Shown here: one piece after another, positions 1 through 10,531 of the stretch | Layout of the letters: the number at the start of each line of letters is the position of its first letter | How positions within the stretch are numbered: the stretch's first letter is position 1 | Source: Mammaliicoccus sp. Dog046 | GTDB taxonomy: Bacteria > Bacillota > Bacilli > Staphylococcales > Staphylococcaceae | Length of the DNA: 64,000 nt | Direction: 5' to 3' | Assembly: GCF_034039665.1 (NCBI RefSeq) | Contig: NZ_CP120131.1 | Location: forward strand, 2,503,440 to 2,567,439 | Translations under genes and position numbers: made by a program | Notes under the pieces: model-generated | Told to the model about the DNA's origin: nothing | Database searches by the model: none | The model's input: only the letters and a program-made list of their open reading frames with translations

Positions 1-830
1 ATGTTCATATTGAATCCTTCACCAAAGTTCTCCATTACCATGTCGCCTTCACCTTTTCTAAGCAGACCGTGGTCTACGAAGATACATGTTAATTGATCAC
101 CGATTGCTTTATGCAATAATACTGCTACGACTGATGAATCCACGCCGCCACTCATTGCACATAATACTTTACGATCGCCAACTTGGTTTCTAATCTTCTC
201 TACTTCGATATCGACAAAGTTTTCCATTGTCCAGTCACCTGTACAGTCACACACACGACGTATAAAGTTTCTTAATAAGTCGTTACCGTATTCAGTGTGA
301 CGTACTTCTGGGTGGAATTGTACGCCGTATAATTTTCTTGATTTATCTTCGATAGCTGCATTTTGACAACTTGGGCTATCTGCAATAATTTCAAAGTTCT
401 CAGGGATGTCGATGACTTTATCACTATGACTCATCCAAACCGTTTGGCTATTAGGTAAGCTAAAGAATAAATCATCATCCGATTTAACATTTAATGTCGC
501 TTTACCATATTCACGTTCGTTCGCTCTTTCTACAGAACCACCTAATAGTTTCGTCATTAATTGCATACCGTAACAAATACCTAATACAGGAATGCCTAAC
601 TCAAAGATTTCTGGATCTATAGTGAATGAACCTTCTTCATATACTGAATTTGGTCCACCTGAAAGGATTATTCCTTTAGGGTTCATTTTTTTAATTTCTT
701 CAATTGAGATTTCATGGTCGTGCAATTCACTATATACGCCCATTTCTCTTATACGACGTGTAATCAATTGGTTATATTGACTACCAAAGTCCAATACAAG
801 AATTAACTCTTGTTCAAAAGCCATTTCCAT
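1..830 (-). CDS. guaA: GMP synthase (glutamine-hydrolysing), N-terminal part
   Basis: Converts XMP to GMP with glutamine and ATP, the last step of GMP synthesis in the cytosol. About 276 codons are present; the rest of the family's roughly 513 residues runs off the left edge. The protein begins [16 protein letters not shown]. It shows the class I amidotransferase nucleophile motif GICYGMQ, the FHPE histidine motif, and the start of the ATP-pyrophosphatase domain with the P-loop SGGVDSS. The start at 830 has an AAGGAG Shine-Dalgarno at 841-846 with 10 nt spacing; the in-frame ATG at 824 would be too far away. It is the last gene of xpt-pbuX-guaB-guaA, 19 nt after guaB, and so is expected to be under the upstream guanine riboswitch. 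Near line-for-line similarity to S. aureus GuaA makes the call secure. Confidence 0.97.
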   Translation of the reverse strand, partial: MEMAFEQELILVLDFGSQYNQLITRRIREMGVYSELHDHEISIEEIKKMNPKGIILSGGPNSVYEEGSFTIDPEIFELGIPVLGICYGMQLMTKLLGGSVERANEREYGKATLNVKSDDDLFFSLPNSQTVWMSHSDKVIDIPENFEIIADSPSCQNAAIEDKSRKLYGVQFHPEVRHTEYGNDLLRNFIRRVCDCTGDWTMENFVDIEVEKIRNQVGDRKVLCAMSGGVDSSVVAVLLHKAIGDQLTCIFVDHGLLRKGEGDMVMENFGEGFNMN

Positions 831-849
831 AATTGTTGATCTCCTTTAA

Positions 850-3622
<2,773 letters not shown>

Positions 3623-3623
3623 T

Positions 3624-4199
3624 CTACTCATCCACCAACTTCACTTTATTACCAGCTAATGAAGCAACTTGACATAATGAAAGTACTTCAAGCCCTTCAG
3701 CTTCTAGCTTATCTCTTCCAGGTTGAAAGCTCTTCTCTACCACAATTGCTACGCCAGAAGTTGTTGCTTGTGCCGCTTGTACTAAACGATGTAATCCTAG
3801 TGAAGCTTCACCATTCGCTAAGAAATCATCAATAATGAGTACATGATCATCTTCATCCAAGAATTGCTTAGAAATAACAACTGTACTTGTTGTATTTTTA
3901 GTAAATGAATGAATATCAGTTTGATAGAATTCTGAAGTCATCGTTGATGGTTTTGCTTTTTTAGCAAATAAGCAAGGAACATCTAATTGTAATGCTGCCA
4001 TAATGGCTGGTGCAATACCTGATGCTTCAATTGTAAGCACCTTAGTGATTGCTTTCTCTTTAAAATGTTCTGTAATAACTTGTCCAACTTCGTGCATTAA
4101 CTTTGCATCAATTTGATGATTTAAAAATGAATCCACTTTTAAAATTTGCTCATCGATAACCTTACCGTCTTCTTTAACCCTATCTTGTAGTGTCCTCAC
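3624..4199 (-). CDS. xpt: Xanthine phosphoribosyltransferase
   Basis: Transfers phosphoribose from PRPP to xanthine, giving XMP. The 191-residue product starts with GTG (VRTLQDRVKEDG), directly downstream of a GAGGAGG Shine-Dalgarno with 8 nt spacing. The PRPP-binding loop VLIIDDFLANGEA and the segment LTIEASGIAPAIM are characteristic of the family. A longer open frame reaches 4319, but it runs back through the terminator hairpin and toward the aptamer, so it is leader RNA rather than protein. First gene of the riboswitch-controlled purine operon. Confidence 0.96.
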   Translation of the reverse strand: MRTLQDRVKEDGKVIDEQILKVDSFLNHQIDAKLMHEVGQVITEHFKEKAITKVLTIEASGIAPAIMAALQLDVPCLFAKKAKPSTMTSEFYQTDIHSFTKNTTSTVVISKQFLDEDDHVLIIDDFLANGEASLGLHRLVQAAQATTSGVAIVVEKSFQPGRDKLEAEGLEVLSLCQVASLAGNKVKLVDE

Positions 4200-4223
4200 A
4201 CTACTCGCCTCCTCAATTAGATT

Positions 4224-4264
4224 AAAAAAAACACACCTTAATCCTAGAAATAGGTAAGATGAGT
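4224..4264 (-). terminator. Riboswitch-controlled intrinsic terminator ahead of xpt
   Basis: Read on the minus strand, the arms CATCTTACCTA and TAGG-AT-TAAGGTG form a hairpin followed by a run of eight U. Its foot, TTACTCAT (4266-4259), is complementary to ATGAGTAA at the 3' edge of the aptamer (4327-4320). This is the antiterminator pairing expected when guanine is absent. Confidence 0.85.
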
Positions 4265-4320
4265 AAAAAATAATATAAAACCACACCATTTTAGATAGTC
4301 TGATTCCAGTGTTATTCATT

Positions 4321-4390
4321 TACTCATAGTCGCGTCGTTTAAGGCAACGCGGTAGAAACTTCTAAAGCCATATTCTTCAGATTATATGAG
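4321..4390 (-). promoter_or_regulatory. Guanine-sensing purine riboswitch aptamer
   Basis: The minus-strand RNA shows the conserved core: CTCATATAAT (P1 and J1/2), AATATGG, GTTTCTACC, a P3 arm, then CGACTATGAG closing P1. The base that sets specificity is C in GACTATG (position 74 in B. subtilis xpt numbering), which pairs with guanine; adenine riboswitches have U there. Together with the downstream terminator this predicts that xpt, pbuX, guaB and guaA are switched off by guanine or hypoxanthine. Confidence 0.96.
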
Positions 4391-4414
4391 TTTTTAGTAA
4401 TAAATTATTCATTG

Positions 4415-4443
4415 ATAATAACAAAATATCTGTCTTTTTACAA
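4415..4443 (-). promoter_or_regulatory. SigA-type promoter of the xpt operon
   Basis: -35 TTGTAA (4443-4438), 17-nt spacer, -10 TATTAT (4420-4415) on the minus strand. Transcription would begin about 20 nt before the riboswitch aptamer. Confidence 0.65.
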
Positions 4444-4528
4444 TAGGCAAAACCTCATTATCTCGCTATTTACACGCCTTTTAAATAAACGGAATTATCC
4501 AAATAATTAGAAAGTTAAATAGAAAATT

Positions 4529-4553
4529 GTTTGACTCGTTCATACAAGGGTAT
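4529..4553 (+). promoter_or_regulatory. SigB-type promoter of the YflT-like gene
   Basis: GTTTGA (4529-4534), 13-nt spacer, GGGTAT (4548-4553) fits the staphylococcal/Bacillus SigB consensus GTTTAA-N12-15-GGGTAT with one mismatch. It lies 112 nt before the start codon of the stress-protein gene. B. subtilis yflT, the domain prototype, is itself SigB-dependent, which supports the assignment. Confidence 0.7.
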
Positions 4554-4665
4554 TTGACAATTATATGAATTGAGATAAGTAACATTGATTTTAATTTTAA
4601 AATGCAACATGTTAATCACTCATCAACAGATTTTTACACATTACAAATTTATGGAGGTTTTTAGT

Positions 4666-7533
4666 ATGGGTAAAATAGAAAAGTTTAATAACGAAAGTGA
4701 TTTATTACAACGCATCGATCAATTAAAGCAAGAAGGTGCTGGCGAAAGTGATATGCAAGTTGTATCGAAAGATAAGCTTGATGATAACTCGTTAGACTAT
4801 ACTGACGTAAAAGTGAAGACCTCTAGAGGTTCATTTAGCGACAAGATTACTTCACTATTCTCAGGCGAAAGTGCCGAAGAAAGAGTACTGACAGGTTTAA
4901 GAGTACCAGAAGAACAATTAGATGGTTATAAAACAGCTTTAAATAACGGCGACATACTATTATATATTGATAACGACAACTTAGATGATACAAGTAACTA
5001 TGATTCAGATCATCCTAAAGGTTCTCAATCAGGTAACGAACATTACGATAATACGAAACCATTATCTAACGACGAAAGTGAAAATAGTGAAAATAATGGT
5101 ATTTCAAAAGGCGCAGCAGCGGGTGCTGGCGTAGGAGCTGCAGGTGTTGCAGGCGGTGCAGCGTTATCTGGATCTTCTAAAGATAATAACGAAGATAATG
5201 TAGACAAAGATGAATTTGATCAAAAAGATTCAACTAACGAATCTGTACAAGATGAAACAAATCGTTCATTTGACCGGGATGAAGACGTATCTAAAGACGA
5301 TCTAACACAAGAAGATCAGGGAGCATCTTCATATCAAGACAATGAATCACCTGATTCAAATCGATATGGCAACAATTTAGATAATGAAACAGCAGCACAC
5401 GATGATGTTGATGAATCTAACTTCGATAACAACGAACAACAATCCGCTTCAAATAACGATGAAGATCAAGTTGGTTCATATTCCAATGAGCGTGGCGATC
5501 AACCATCTGGTGTAACAGATGAAACAGAACGTTCAAGTAATCAGTTTGATGAAGAAACTGCTCCTCACGATGATGTTGATGACAGTAATCTTACTGATAA
5601 ACCATCCTCTAGAGAGGATCAACAATCCGCTTCATATAACAATGAACAAGATGATAACCCACCATCTAATGCAGCCAATTTAGCAGGCGCTTCTGGACTT
5701 GGTGCTGCAGGTTTCGCTGCACAACAGTCTAACCGTCGCGATGAAGAAGAACCACGTAATCAAAAAGACGGACTTGATTCTGATTCATCGTCATCAGAAT
5801 TCTCACAAGCAAATGAACAAGAACCGACAGAAGATAACCGTCGCGAATATTCAAGTGATAATGAGAAAGACTTGGAAGATTTAAATAATCGAGAATCAAC
5901 AAATACTAGCCCACAATATCGTGATACAGACAATATTAAAGATGGCGAAGAGCTAACAAGAAATGATGAGTCATCATTTAATCGCGTTCAAGATGACAAT
6001 GTAGAATCCGAACGTTCAACATCAAACTATAATCAACCTAATGAAAGTGTTGATGCACCAGAGTCTGATGTGTCCGAACAACGAGAATCTAATTTCTCAT
6101 CAAGCCAACAAGAGCAAGATACAAATATTAATAAAACATATAACGATAATCCACAACGCTCAGAAACAAAACAAACATTTGATAGTACTGCGCAAGATAA
6201 TGAACAAACAAACGATACAGAGTCAAATCAATTTGGTAATGAAGATCGTGTAACGAATAATGAAGAAGTTAATCCAAATAACGAAGCTACATTTAAAGGA
6301 AGTAATTTAGATGACGAGCAAGGCGCAGTTTCTTCCGATCAACAAGGCGGCTTCAATCGTACAGATCAACCTGATGATACAACATTTAAAGGAAGTAACT
6401 TAGACGAAGAACAAGACTTTAACTCTTCTGACAAACAAGATGGTTTCAATCGCTCTAACCAATCTGAAGATAATGAGTTTGGTGGCAGCACTAGAAATGA
6501 AGATGATGCCTTTAGCTCTTCTGAACAACAAAGTGGTTTCAACCGCTCTAATCAATCTGAAGATAACGAGTTTGGTGGTAACGCTCGAAACGAAGAGCAA
6601 GACTTTAACTCTTCTGACAAACAAGGTGGCTTCAACCGCTCTAATCAATCTGAAGATAATGAGTTTGGTGGCAGCACTAGAAATGAAGATGATGCCTTTA
6701 GCTCTTCTGAACAACAAAGTGGTTTCAACCGCTCTAATCAATCTGAAGATAACGAGTTTGGTGGTAACGCTCGAAACGAAGAGCAAGATTTTAACTCTTC
6801 TGACAAACAAGGTGGCTTCAACCGCTCTAATCAATCTGAAGATAATGAGTTTGGTGGCAGCACTAGAAATGAAGATGATGCCTTTAGCTCTTCTGAACAA
6901 CAAAGTGGTTTCAACCGCTCTAATCAATCTGAAGATAACGAGTTTGGTGGTAACGCTCGAAACGAAGAGCAAGATTTTAACTCTTCTGACAAACAAGGTG
7001 GTTTCAACCGCTCTAGCCAATCTGAAGATAATGAATTCGGTGGTAATGCTCGAAACGAAGACGATGGCTTCAATTCTTCCGATAAACAAGGTGGTTTTAA
7101 CCGCTCTAGTCAATCTGAAGATAATGAGTTCGGTGGCAGCACTAGAAATGAAGATGATGCCTTTAGCTCTTCTGAACAGCAAGGTGGCTTCAACCGCTCT
7201 AGTCAATCTGAAGATAATGAGTTCGGTGGCAGCACTCGAAACGAAGATGATGGCTTTAACTCTTCCGATAAACAAGGTGGTTTCAACCGCTCTAACCAAT
7301 CTGAAGATAATGAGTTTGGCGACAACGTTCGTAATGAAGATGATGGCTTTAATTCTTCTGATAAACAAGGTGGCTTCAACCGCTCTAGCCAATCTGAAGA
7401 TAATGAATTTGGTAGTCGTAATAGCGATGAAAACCAAGACTTCAATTCTTCAAATGAACAAAATGGTCAAAGTAATAAGCAAAGATCATTTATCGACAAA
7501 TTACTTGGTAAAGATTCAAACAACGATAAATAA
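4666..7533 (+). CDS. YflT-domain general stress protein with long repetitive acidic tail
   Basis: 955-residue protein. Residues 1 to about 100 (MGKIEKFNNESDLLQRIDQL...GDILLYID) match the YflT / general-stress-protein-17M domain, a small fold induced by SigB in Bacillus. The rest is extraordinary: a very acidic Asn/Asp/Glu/Ser-rich linker, two short Ala/Gly-rich hydrophobic patches (near residues 150-165 and 335-350), then twelve 31-residue repeats of the type GFNRSNQSEDNEFGG. It ends with a basic amphipathic tail, SFIDKLLGK. No signal peptide or LPXTG motif is seen, so it is probably intracellular and largely disordered. The ATG at 4666 has GGAGG at 4653-4657; a longer frame from 4585 starts upstream of this ribosome site and is rejected. 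The function of the tail is unknown; hydration, desiccation or phase-separation roles are only guesses. Confidence 0.85.
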   Translation: MGKIEKFNNESDLLQRIDQLKQEGAGESDMQVVSKDKLDDNSLDYTDVKVKTSRGSFSDKITSLFSGESAEERVLTGLRVPEEQLDGYKTALNNGDILLYIDNDNLDDTSNYDSDHPKGSQSGNEHYDNTKPLSNDESENSENNGISKGAAAGAGVGAAGVAGGAALSGSSKDNNEDNVDKDEFDQKDSTNESVQDETNRSFDRDEDVSKDDLTQEDQGASSYQDNESPDSNRYGNNLDNETAAHDDVDESNFDNNEQQSASNNDEDQVGSYSNERGDQPSGVTDETERSSNQFDEETAPHDDVDDSNLTDKPSSREDQQSASYNNEQDDNPPSNAANLAGASGLGAAGFAAQQSNRRDEEEPRNQKDGLDSDSSSSEFSQANEQEPTEDNRREYSSDNEKDLEDLNNRESTNTSPQYRDTDNIKDGEELTRNDESSFNRVQDDNVESERSTSNYNQPNESVDAPESDVSEQRESNFSSSQQEQDTNINKTYNDNPQRSETKQTFDSTAQDNEQTNDTESNQFGNEDRVTNNEEVNPNNEATFKGSNLDDEQGAVSSDQQGGFNRTDQPDDTTFKGSNLDEEQDFNSSDKQDGFNRSNQSEDNEFGGSTRNEDDAFSSSEQQSGFNRSNQSEDNEFGGNARNEEQDFNSSDKQGGFNRSNQSEDNEFGGSTRNEDDAFSSSEQQSGFNRSNQSEDNEFGGNARNEEQDFNSSDKQGGFNRSNQSEDNEFGGSTRNEDDAFSSSEQQSGFNRSNQSEDNEFGGNARNEEQDFNSSDKQGGFNRSSQSEDNEFGGNARNEDDGFNSSDKQGGFNRSSQSEDNEFGGSTRNEDDAFSSSEQQGGFNRSSQSEDNEFGGSTRNEDDGFNSSDKQGGFNRSNQSEDNEFGDNVRNEDDGFNSSDKQGGFNRSSQSEDNEFGSRNSDENQDFNSSNEQNGQSNKQRSFIDKLLGKDSNNDK
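6349..7464 (+). repeat. Twelve in-frame 93-bp tandem repeats
   Basis: Twelve consecutive 93-bp units (31 codons), each beginning GGN TTC/TTT AAY CGY. Units 2-7 alternate between two subtypes (GGSTRNEDDAFSSSEQQS and GGNARNEEQDFNSSDKQG), making three near-identical 186-bp higher-order repeats. Units 1 and 12 are the most diverged. The length is a multiple of three, so unit gain or loss keeps the frame. Copy number may vary between strains and may be mis-assembled. Confidence 0.95.
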
Positions 7534-7544
7534 AGTAAACAAAC

Positions 7545-7581
7545 AAGAGCCCGAGACATATCTAATATGTTTCGGGCTCTT
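7545..7581 (+). terminator. Hairpin terminator after the stress-protein gene
   Basis: Strong hairpin AAGAGCCCGAGACATAT / ATATGTTTCGGGCTCTT shortly after the stop codon. There is no long U-run, so termination efficiency is uncertain. It belongs to the recurrent GAGACAT-type hairpins seen elsewhere in this window. Confidence 0.6.
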
Positions 7582-7664
7582 CGTGCGTTCCATACTTAAT
7601 CGCACGATATCTCAGCTCTATCCCCAACTCTTCGTGCGTTTCATACCTAATCGCACTATATCTC
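7577..7664. repeat. Two 37-bp direct repeats with internal dyads
   Basis: Positions 7577-7613 and 7628-7664 are near-identical (CTCTTCGTGCG...ATATCTC, a few mismatches). Each contains the inverted pair CGTGCG / CGCAC(G). No open frame of interest; looks like a small intergenic repeat element. The rest of 7534-7819 holds only the terminator and the next promoter. Confidence 0.6.
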
Positions 7665-7777
7665 GACCAAATACACCAAAATACCAACGCTTCATCTGAT
7701 TCAACAATTACTAATATTTTCTCTTCATCTATTTATATTGAACGACACACGATTATTCTGTTACAACTAATATCTTA

Positions 7778-7786
7778 TGTTATAAT
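7778..7786 (+). promoter_or_regulatory. Extended -10 promoter of the GNAT gene
   Basis: TGT-TATAAT (TATAAT at 7781-7786) gives a TGn extended -10. A weak -35, TGTTAC, lies 16 nt upstream. The start codon follows about 34 nt later, after a GAGGGG ribosome site. Confidence 0.5.
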
Positions 7787-7819
7787 ATGAGAAAATATTG
7801 ATTTGAGGGGTTCAATAAT

Positions 7820-8476
7820 ATGAAGTTTGAAGTAGTAACATCTATAGACGATCCATTATTTAAAAAAGCATTAGAAATGTATGAAGATATTTTCAAAGCT
7901 GAAATAAGAGAAGATCGTCATGTCTTTATTCACTCATTAACATCTGAATACATTAAAAAACATTATATTTTTATAGTCGGTTTAATCGATGATACAGTTG
8001 TGAGTTTATCTACCGGACATTATGAACCTACTACAAATTCAGCGTTTATTATTTACCTTATGACTCACCCAGACTATCGTAATCAACGTGTAGGTAGTCA
8101 AACATTGGAAAGCATTGAGCAAGAGTTACACAAACATGCTCAAGAGGTTCATGGTAGAGATGCTAATATGATCATGTTGGAATCTTTTGGTGAAGATACT
8201 TATGATAATGAAAAGCAAAAGGAAGAAGCGAATGTTCGTCATCATTTCTTTAATAGATATGGTTATGAAAAACAACAAAACATTCCTTATATTCAACCAA
8301 ATCCTCAAAAGTCATTACCGCCAACACCAATTGATTTATATATAAAACAATACTTACCGCTTCAAAAAGATGTCATCTCTCCAAGCATCCGTTCATGTTA
8401 TATAAATAAATATATACATGGCAATGAGAACGATAGAGAATTTGTATATGAATTATTAGATTCAATGGACTTATAG
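7820..8476 (+). CDS. GNAT-family N-acetyltransferase
   Basis: 218 residues. The central part has GNAT features: a beta-strand (AFIIYLMTHPDYR) leading into the acetyl-CoA-binding motif A, RNQRVGSQTLESIE. The C-terminal 60 residues (from about IPYIQPNP) are an extension of unknown role. The substrate cannot be inferred. RBS GAGGGG precedes the ATG. It is monocistronic, between its own promoter and a strong bidirectional terminator. Confidence 0.75.
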   Translation: MKFEVVTSIDDPLFKKALEMYEDIFKAEIREDRHVFIHSLTSEYIKKHYIFIVGLIDDTVVSLSTGHYEPTTNSAFIIYLMTHPDYRNQRVGSQTLESIEQELHKHAQEVHGRDANMIMLESFGEDTYDNEKQKEEANVRHHFFNRYGYEKQQNIPYIQPNPQKSLPPTPIDLYIKQYLPLQKDVISPSIRSCYINKYIHGNENDREFVYELLDSMDL

Positions 8477-8501
8477 ACTAGAACTAACATATAAACAAGA
8501 A

Positions 8502-8545
8502 AAGAGTCGCACGTCATTTTCAACATGACGTGCGACTCTTTTTTT
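8502..8545. terminator. Bidirectional intrinsic terminator
   Basis: GAGTCGCACGTCA and TGACGTGCGACTC form a 13-bp stem followed by T7. A-rich sequence precedes it, so it can also stop transcripts of the convergent gene that ends at 8563. Confidence 0.9.
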
Positions 8546-8562
8546 ATCATTTATAATCTTTT

Positions 8563-9591
8563 TTAATAACGTTGCATCAATTCAGCTACTGTTTCATCTC
8601 TCGCACCTTCTGGATGTGTACCACACCATAAACTCATAAAATCTGGATTCTGTGCTTTTTTAGCCTTACCTCTTAATGGTTGAGTTAATATATTTTGAAT
8701 TGGATACGCACAAACCTTATCTTTAAACTGACCTACATAATCTATAAATTCATTTTTTATTCCATTTGCATATCGACCACTAAATGTATTTGTGAAAATG
8801 ATATCATCAGACTTCGCTTTTAATATCAACGATTTATGAACATCCGGCGTACCACTTTCAACTGTCGTTAAAAATGCAGTCCCAAGTTGTACGGCTGTTG
8901 CCCCTTGTTCAATGTAATCTTTAGCTTGTTCAGGTGTCGTAATGCCTCCTGCAACTATCAGCGGCACACTTACCTTACTATATACTTCCTTAAATAACTC
9001 ATCTAAAGTCAGTCTTTCCTTAGGTAGTGATTGTTCAAAAGAACCACTATGACCACCCGCTTCACACCCTTGTAATACAATTGCATCGACGCCCACGGAT
9101 TCAAGTTCACGTACTTCATCTATATTTGTTCCAGTACCGACAACTGTAATATGATGCTTATGCAATCGTTGAACGAGTTCTTGAGTCGGCTTTCCAAATG
9201 TAAAACTCACTACTTCGACATCTTTGTTAATAACAACTTCTATCATTTGATCAAATATATCATCAATGCGCACTTCATTAACTGAATTACAATCTAATTT
9301 CTCATTAATGGGTTCCAGAATCTGATTCATTTGATCTATCTCTTCTTGTTTAACTTCAGGATGCTCGGGAATAAACAAATTGACGCCAAATGGTTTCTCA
9401 GTCAACGTTCTAATTTCATCTATATCTCTAGCAAGTGATTCAGGCGTCATATATCCTGCACCAATTTGTCCAAACCCACCTTCATTACACACAGATGCAA
9501 CTAATTGAGGTGTTGTAACACCACCAGCCATACCTGCTAAAAAGATTGGTTTCTTCAATTGTAGTTGTGACAACAACGTATTCGCTTCCAT
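8563..9591 (-). CDS. Nitronate monooxygenase-like FMN enzyme
   Basis: 342-residue TIM-barrel flavoprotein of the 2-nitropropane dioxygenase / nitronate monooxygenase family, which oxidises alkyl nitronates such as 3-nitropropionate conjugate base. Seen: PIFLAGMAGGVTTPQL at the N-terminus, the active-site region GCEAGGHSG with the catalytic His at residue 181, and the FMN-phosphate-binding stretch VAGGITTPEQ...GATAVQLGTAFL. The ATG at 9591 follows a GGGGG ribosome site; a longer frame from 9606 starts inside that site and is rejected. It is divergent from the nitroreductase gene, so the pair may handle nitro compounds together (inference). Some family members reduce enoyl groups (FabK-like), so substrate is open. 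Confidence 0.85.
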   Translation of the reverse strand: MEANTLLSQLQLKKPIFLAGMAGGVTTPQLVASVCNEGGFGQIGAGYMTPESLARDIDEIRTLTEKPFGVNLFIPEHPEVKQEEIDQMNQILEPINEKLDCNSVNEVRIDDIFDQMIEVVINKDVEVVSFTFGKPTQELVQRLHKHHITVVGTGTNIDEVRELESVGVDAIVLQGCEAGGHSGSFEQSLPKERLTLDELFKEVYSKVSVPLIVAGGITTPEQAKDYIEQGATAVQLGTAFLTTVESGTPDVHKSLILKAKSDDIIFTNTFSGRYANGIKNEFIDYVGQFKDKVCAYPIQNILTQPLRGKAKKAQNPDFMSLWCGTHPEGARDETVAELMQRY

Positions 9592-9692
9592 TGATAAAAC
9601 CCCCATAAAATTTTTAATTGCGTGAGCTAATTGTTTTATTTTTTTTACTTATCGGTGCATTATAATATCATCATACTAAAAGGAGAAATAAA

Positions 9693-10352
9693 ATGACACA
9701 ATCTAACTTATCTTTAACAGAACTTATTAATAAAAGAAAATCAGTTAAAGAATTCGATCCTAACTTTAAAATACCTAGAGAAGAAATAACAGAAATGATA
9801 GAACTAGCTACTAAAGCACCTTCTTCAATCAACTTGCAACCTTGGCGTTTCGTTGTTATTGATTCAGAAGAAACAAAACAAAAATTAGACGGCCTTGTTC
9901 AATTCAACCAAAGACAATTACACTCATCTAGTGCAATGATTCTTTTACTTGCTGACTTAAAACACGCTGATTACGTAAGTGATATTTATGAGAAAAACGT
10001 TGAACTTGGATATATGGATGAAAACTCTAAAAATTACTTCGTTGAATCTATCTCTAACTTAATTAGTAGTGCAGATGATTCTTACTTTGCTACTCAAGGA
10101 TTAATGGACGTTAACCTTGCATCTATGCAATTAATGCTTATTGCCACTGACCGTGGATATGATTCAAACCCAATTGGTGGTTTCGACAAAACAGCTTTAT
10201 TAGAAGCTTTAAATATAGATACTTCTAGATACGTACCGGCACACTTACTTGCCATTGGTAAAGGGGTTAAACCACCTCATGATTCAAGTAGACTACCTGT
10301 TGAAAGAATCGTCGCATGGAATGACGAAAGTGAAGGCACTATCGGCGAATAA
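9693..10352 (+). CDS. Nitroreductase-family FMN oxidoreductase
   Basis: 219 residues, cytosolic, NAD(P)H-dependent. Family motifs: RKSVKEFD near the N-terminus (FMN phosphate contact), APSSINLQPWRFVV (residues about 42-55) and NPIGGFD in the C-terminal half. It resembles the YdgI/YodC group of Bacillus. RBS AAAGGAG is 8 nt before the ATG; a TATAAT at 9661-9666 lies in the 101-bp divergent intergenic space. The physiological substrate is unknown. Confidence 0.88.
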   Translation: MTQSNLSLTELINKRKSVKEFDPNFKIPREEITEMIELATKAPSSINLQPWRFVVIDSEETKQKLDGLVQFNQRQLHSSSAMILLLADLKHADYVSDIYEKNVELGYMDENSKNYFVESISNLISSADDSYFATQGLMDVNLASMQLMLIATDRGYDSNPIGGFDKTALLEALNIDTSRYVPAHLLAIGKGVKPPHDSSRLPVERIVAWNDESEGTIGE

Positions 10353-10387
10353 TTAAGCCACTTTAATCTAAGATGTGCAAGAATATG

Positions 10388-10425
10388 CTGGGACATAATG
10401 TAATGTCTCAGCATATTTTTTATAT
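10388..10425 (+). terminator. Intrinsic terminator after the nitroreductase gene
   Basis: TGCTGGGACAT / ATGTCTCAGCA stem followed by a T-rich run. One of the recurring CTGGGACAT-type terminators. Confidence 0.85.
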
Positions 10426-10531
10426 TGCAATCATCATCAAAATCGTGTAAAATTCAATTCTGCACGTATATTTTTTTGCTTGAAAGCTTTACCGCTTTAA
10501 AGTATTTATTTATTGAGAGAAGGAATTAACA

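Noticed and set aside
4200..4319. N-terminal extension of xpt
   Set aside because: Runs through the riboswitch terminator; the GTG at 4199 has a strong Shine-Dalgarno and matches the family start.
6400..7437. 345-residue minus-strand frame and a 419-residue plus-strand frame across the repeats
   Set aside because: Both are by-products of the 93-bp repeat, which keeps every frame open; no ribosome sites, hydrophobic low-complexity translations.
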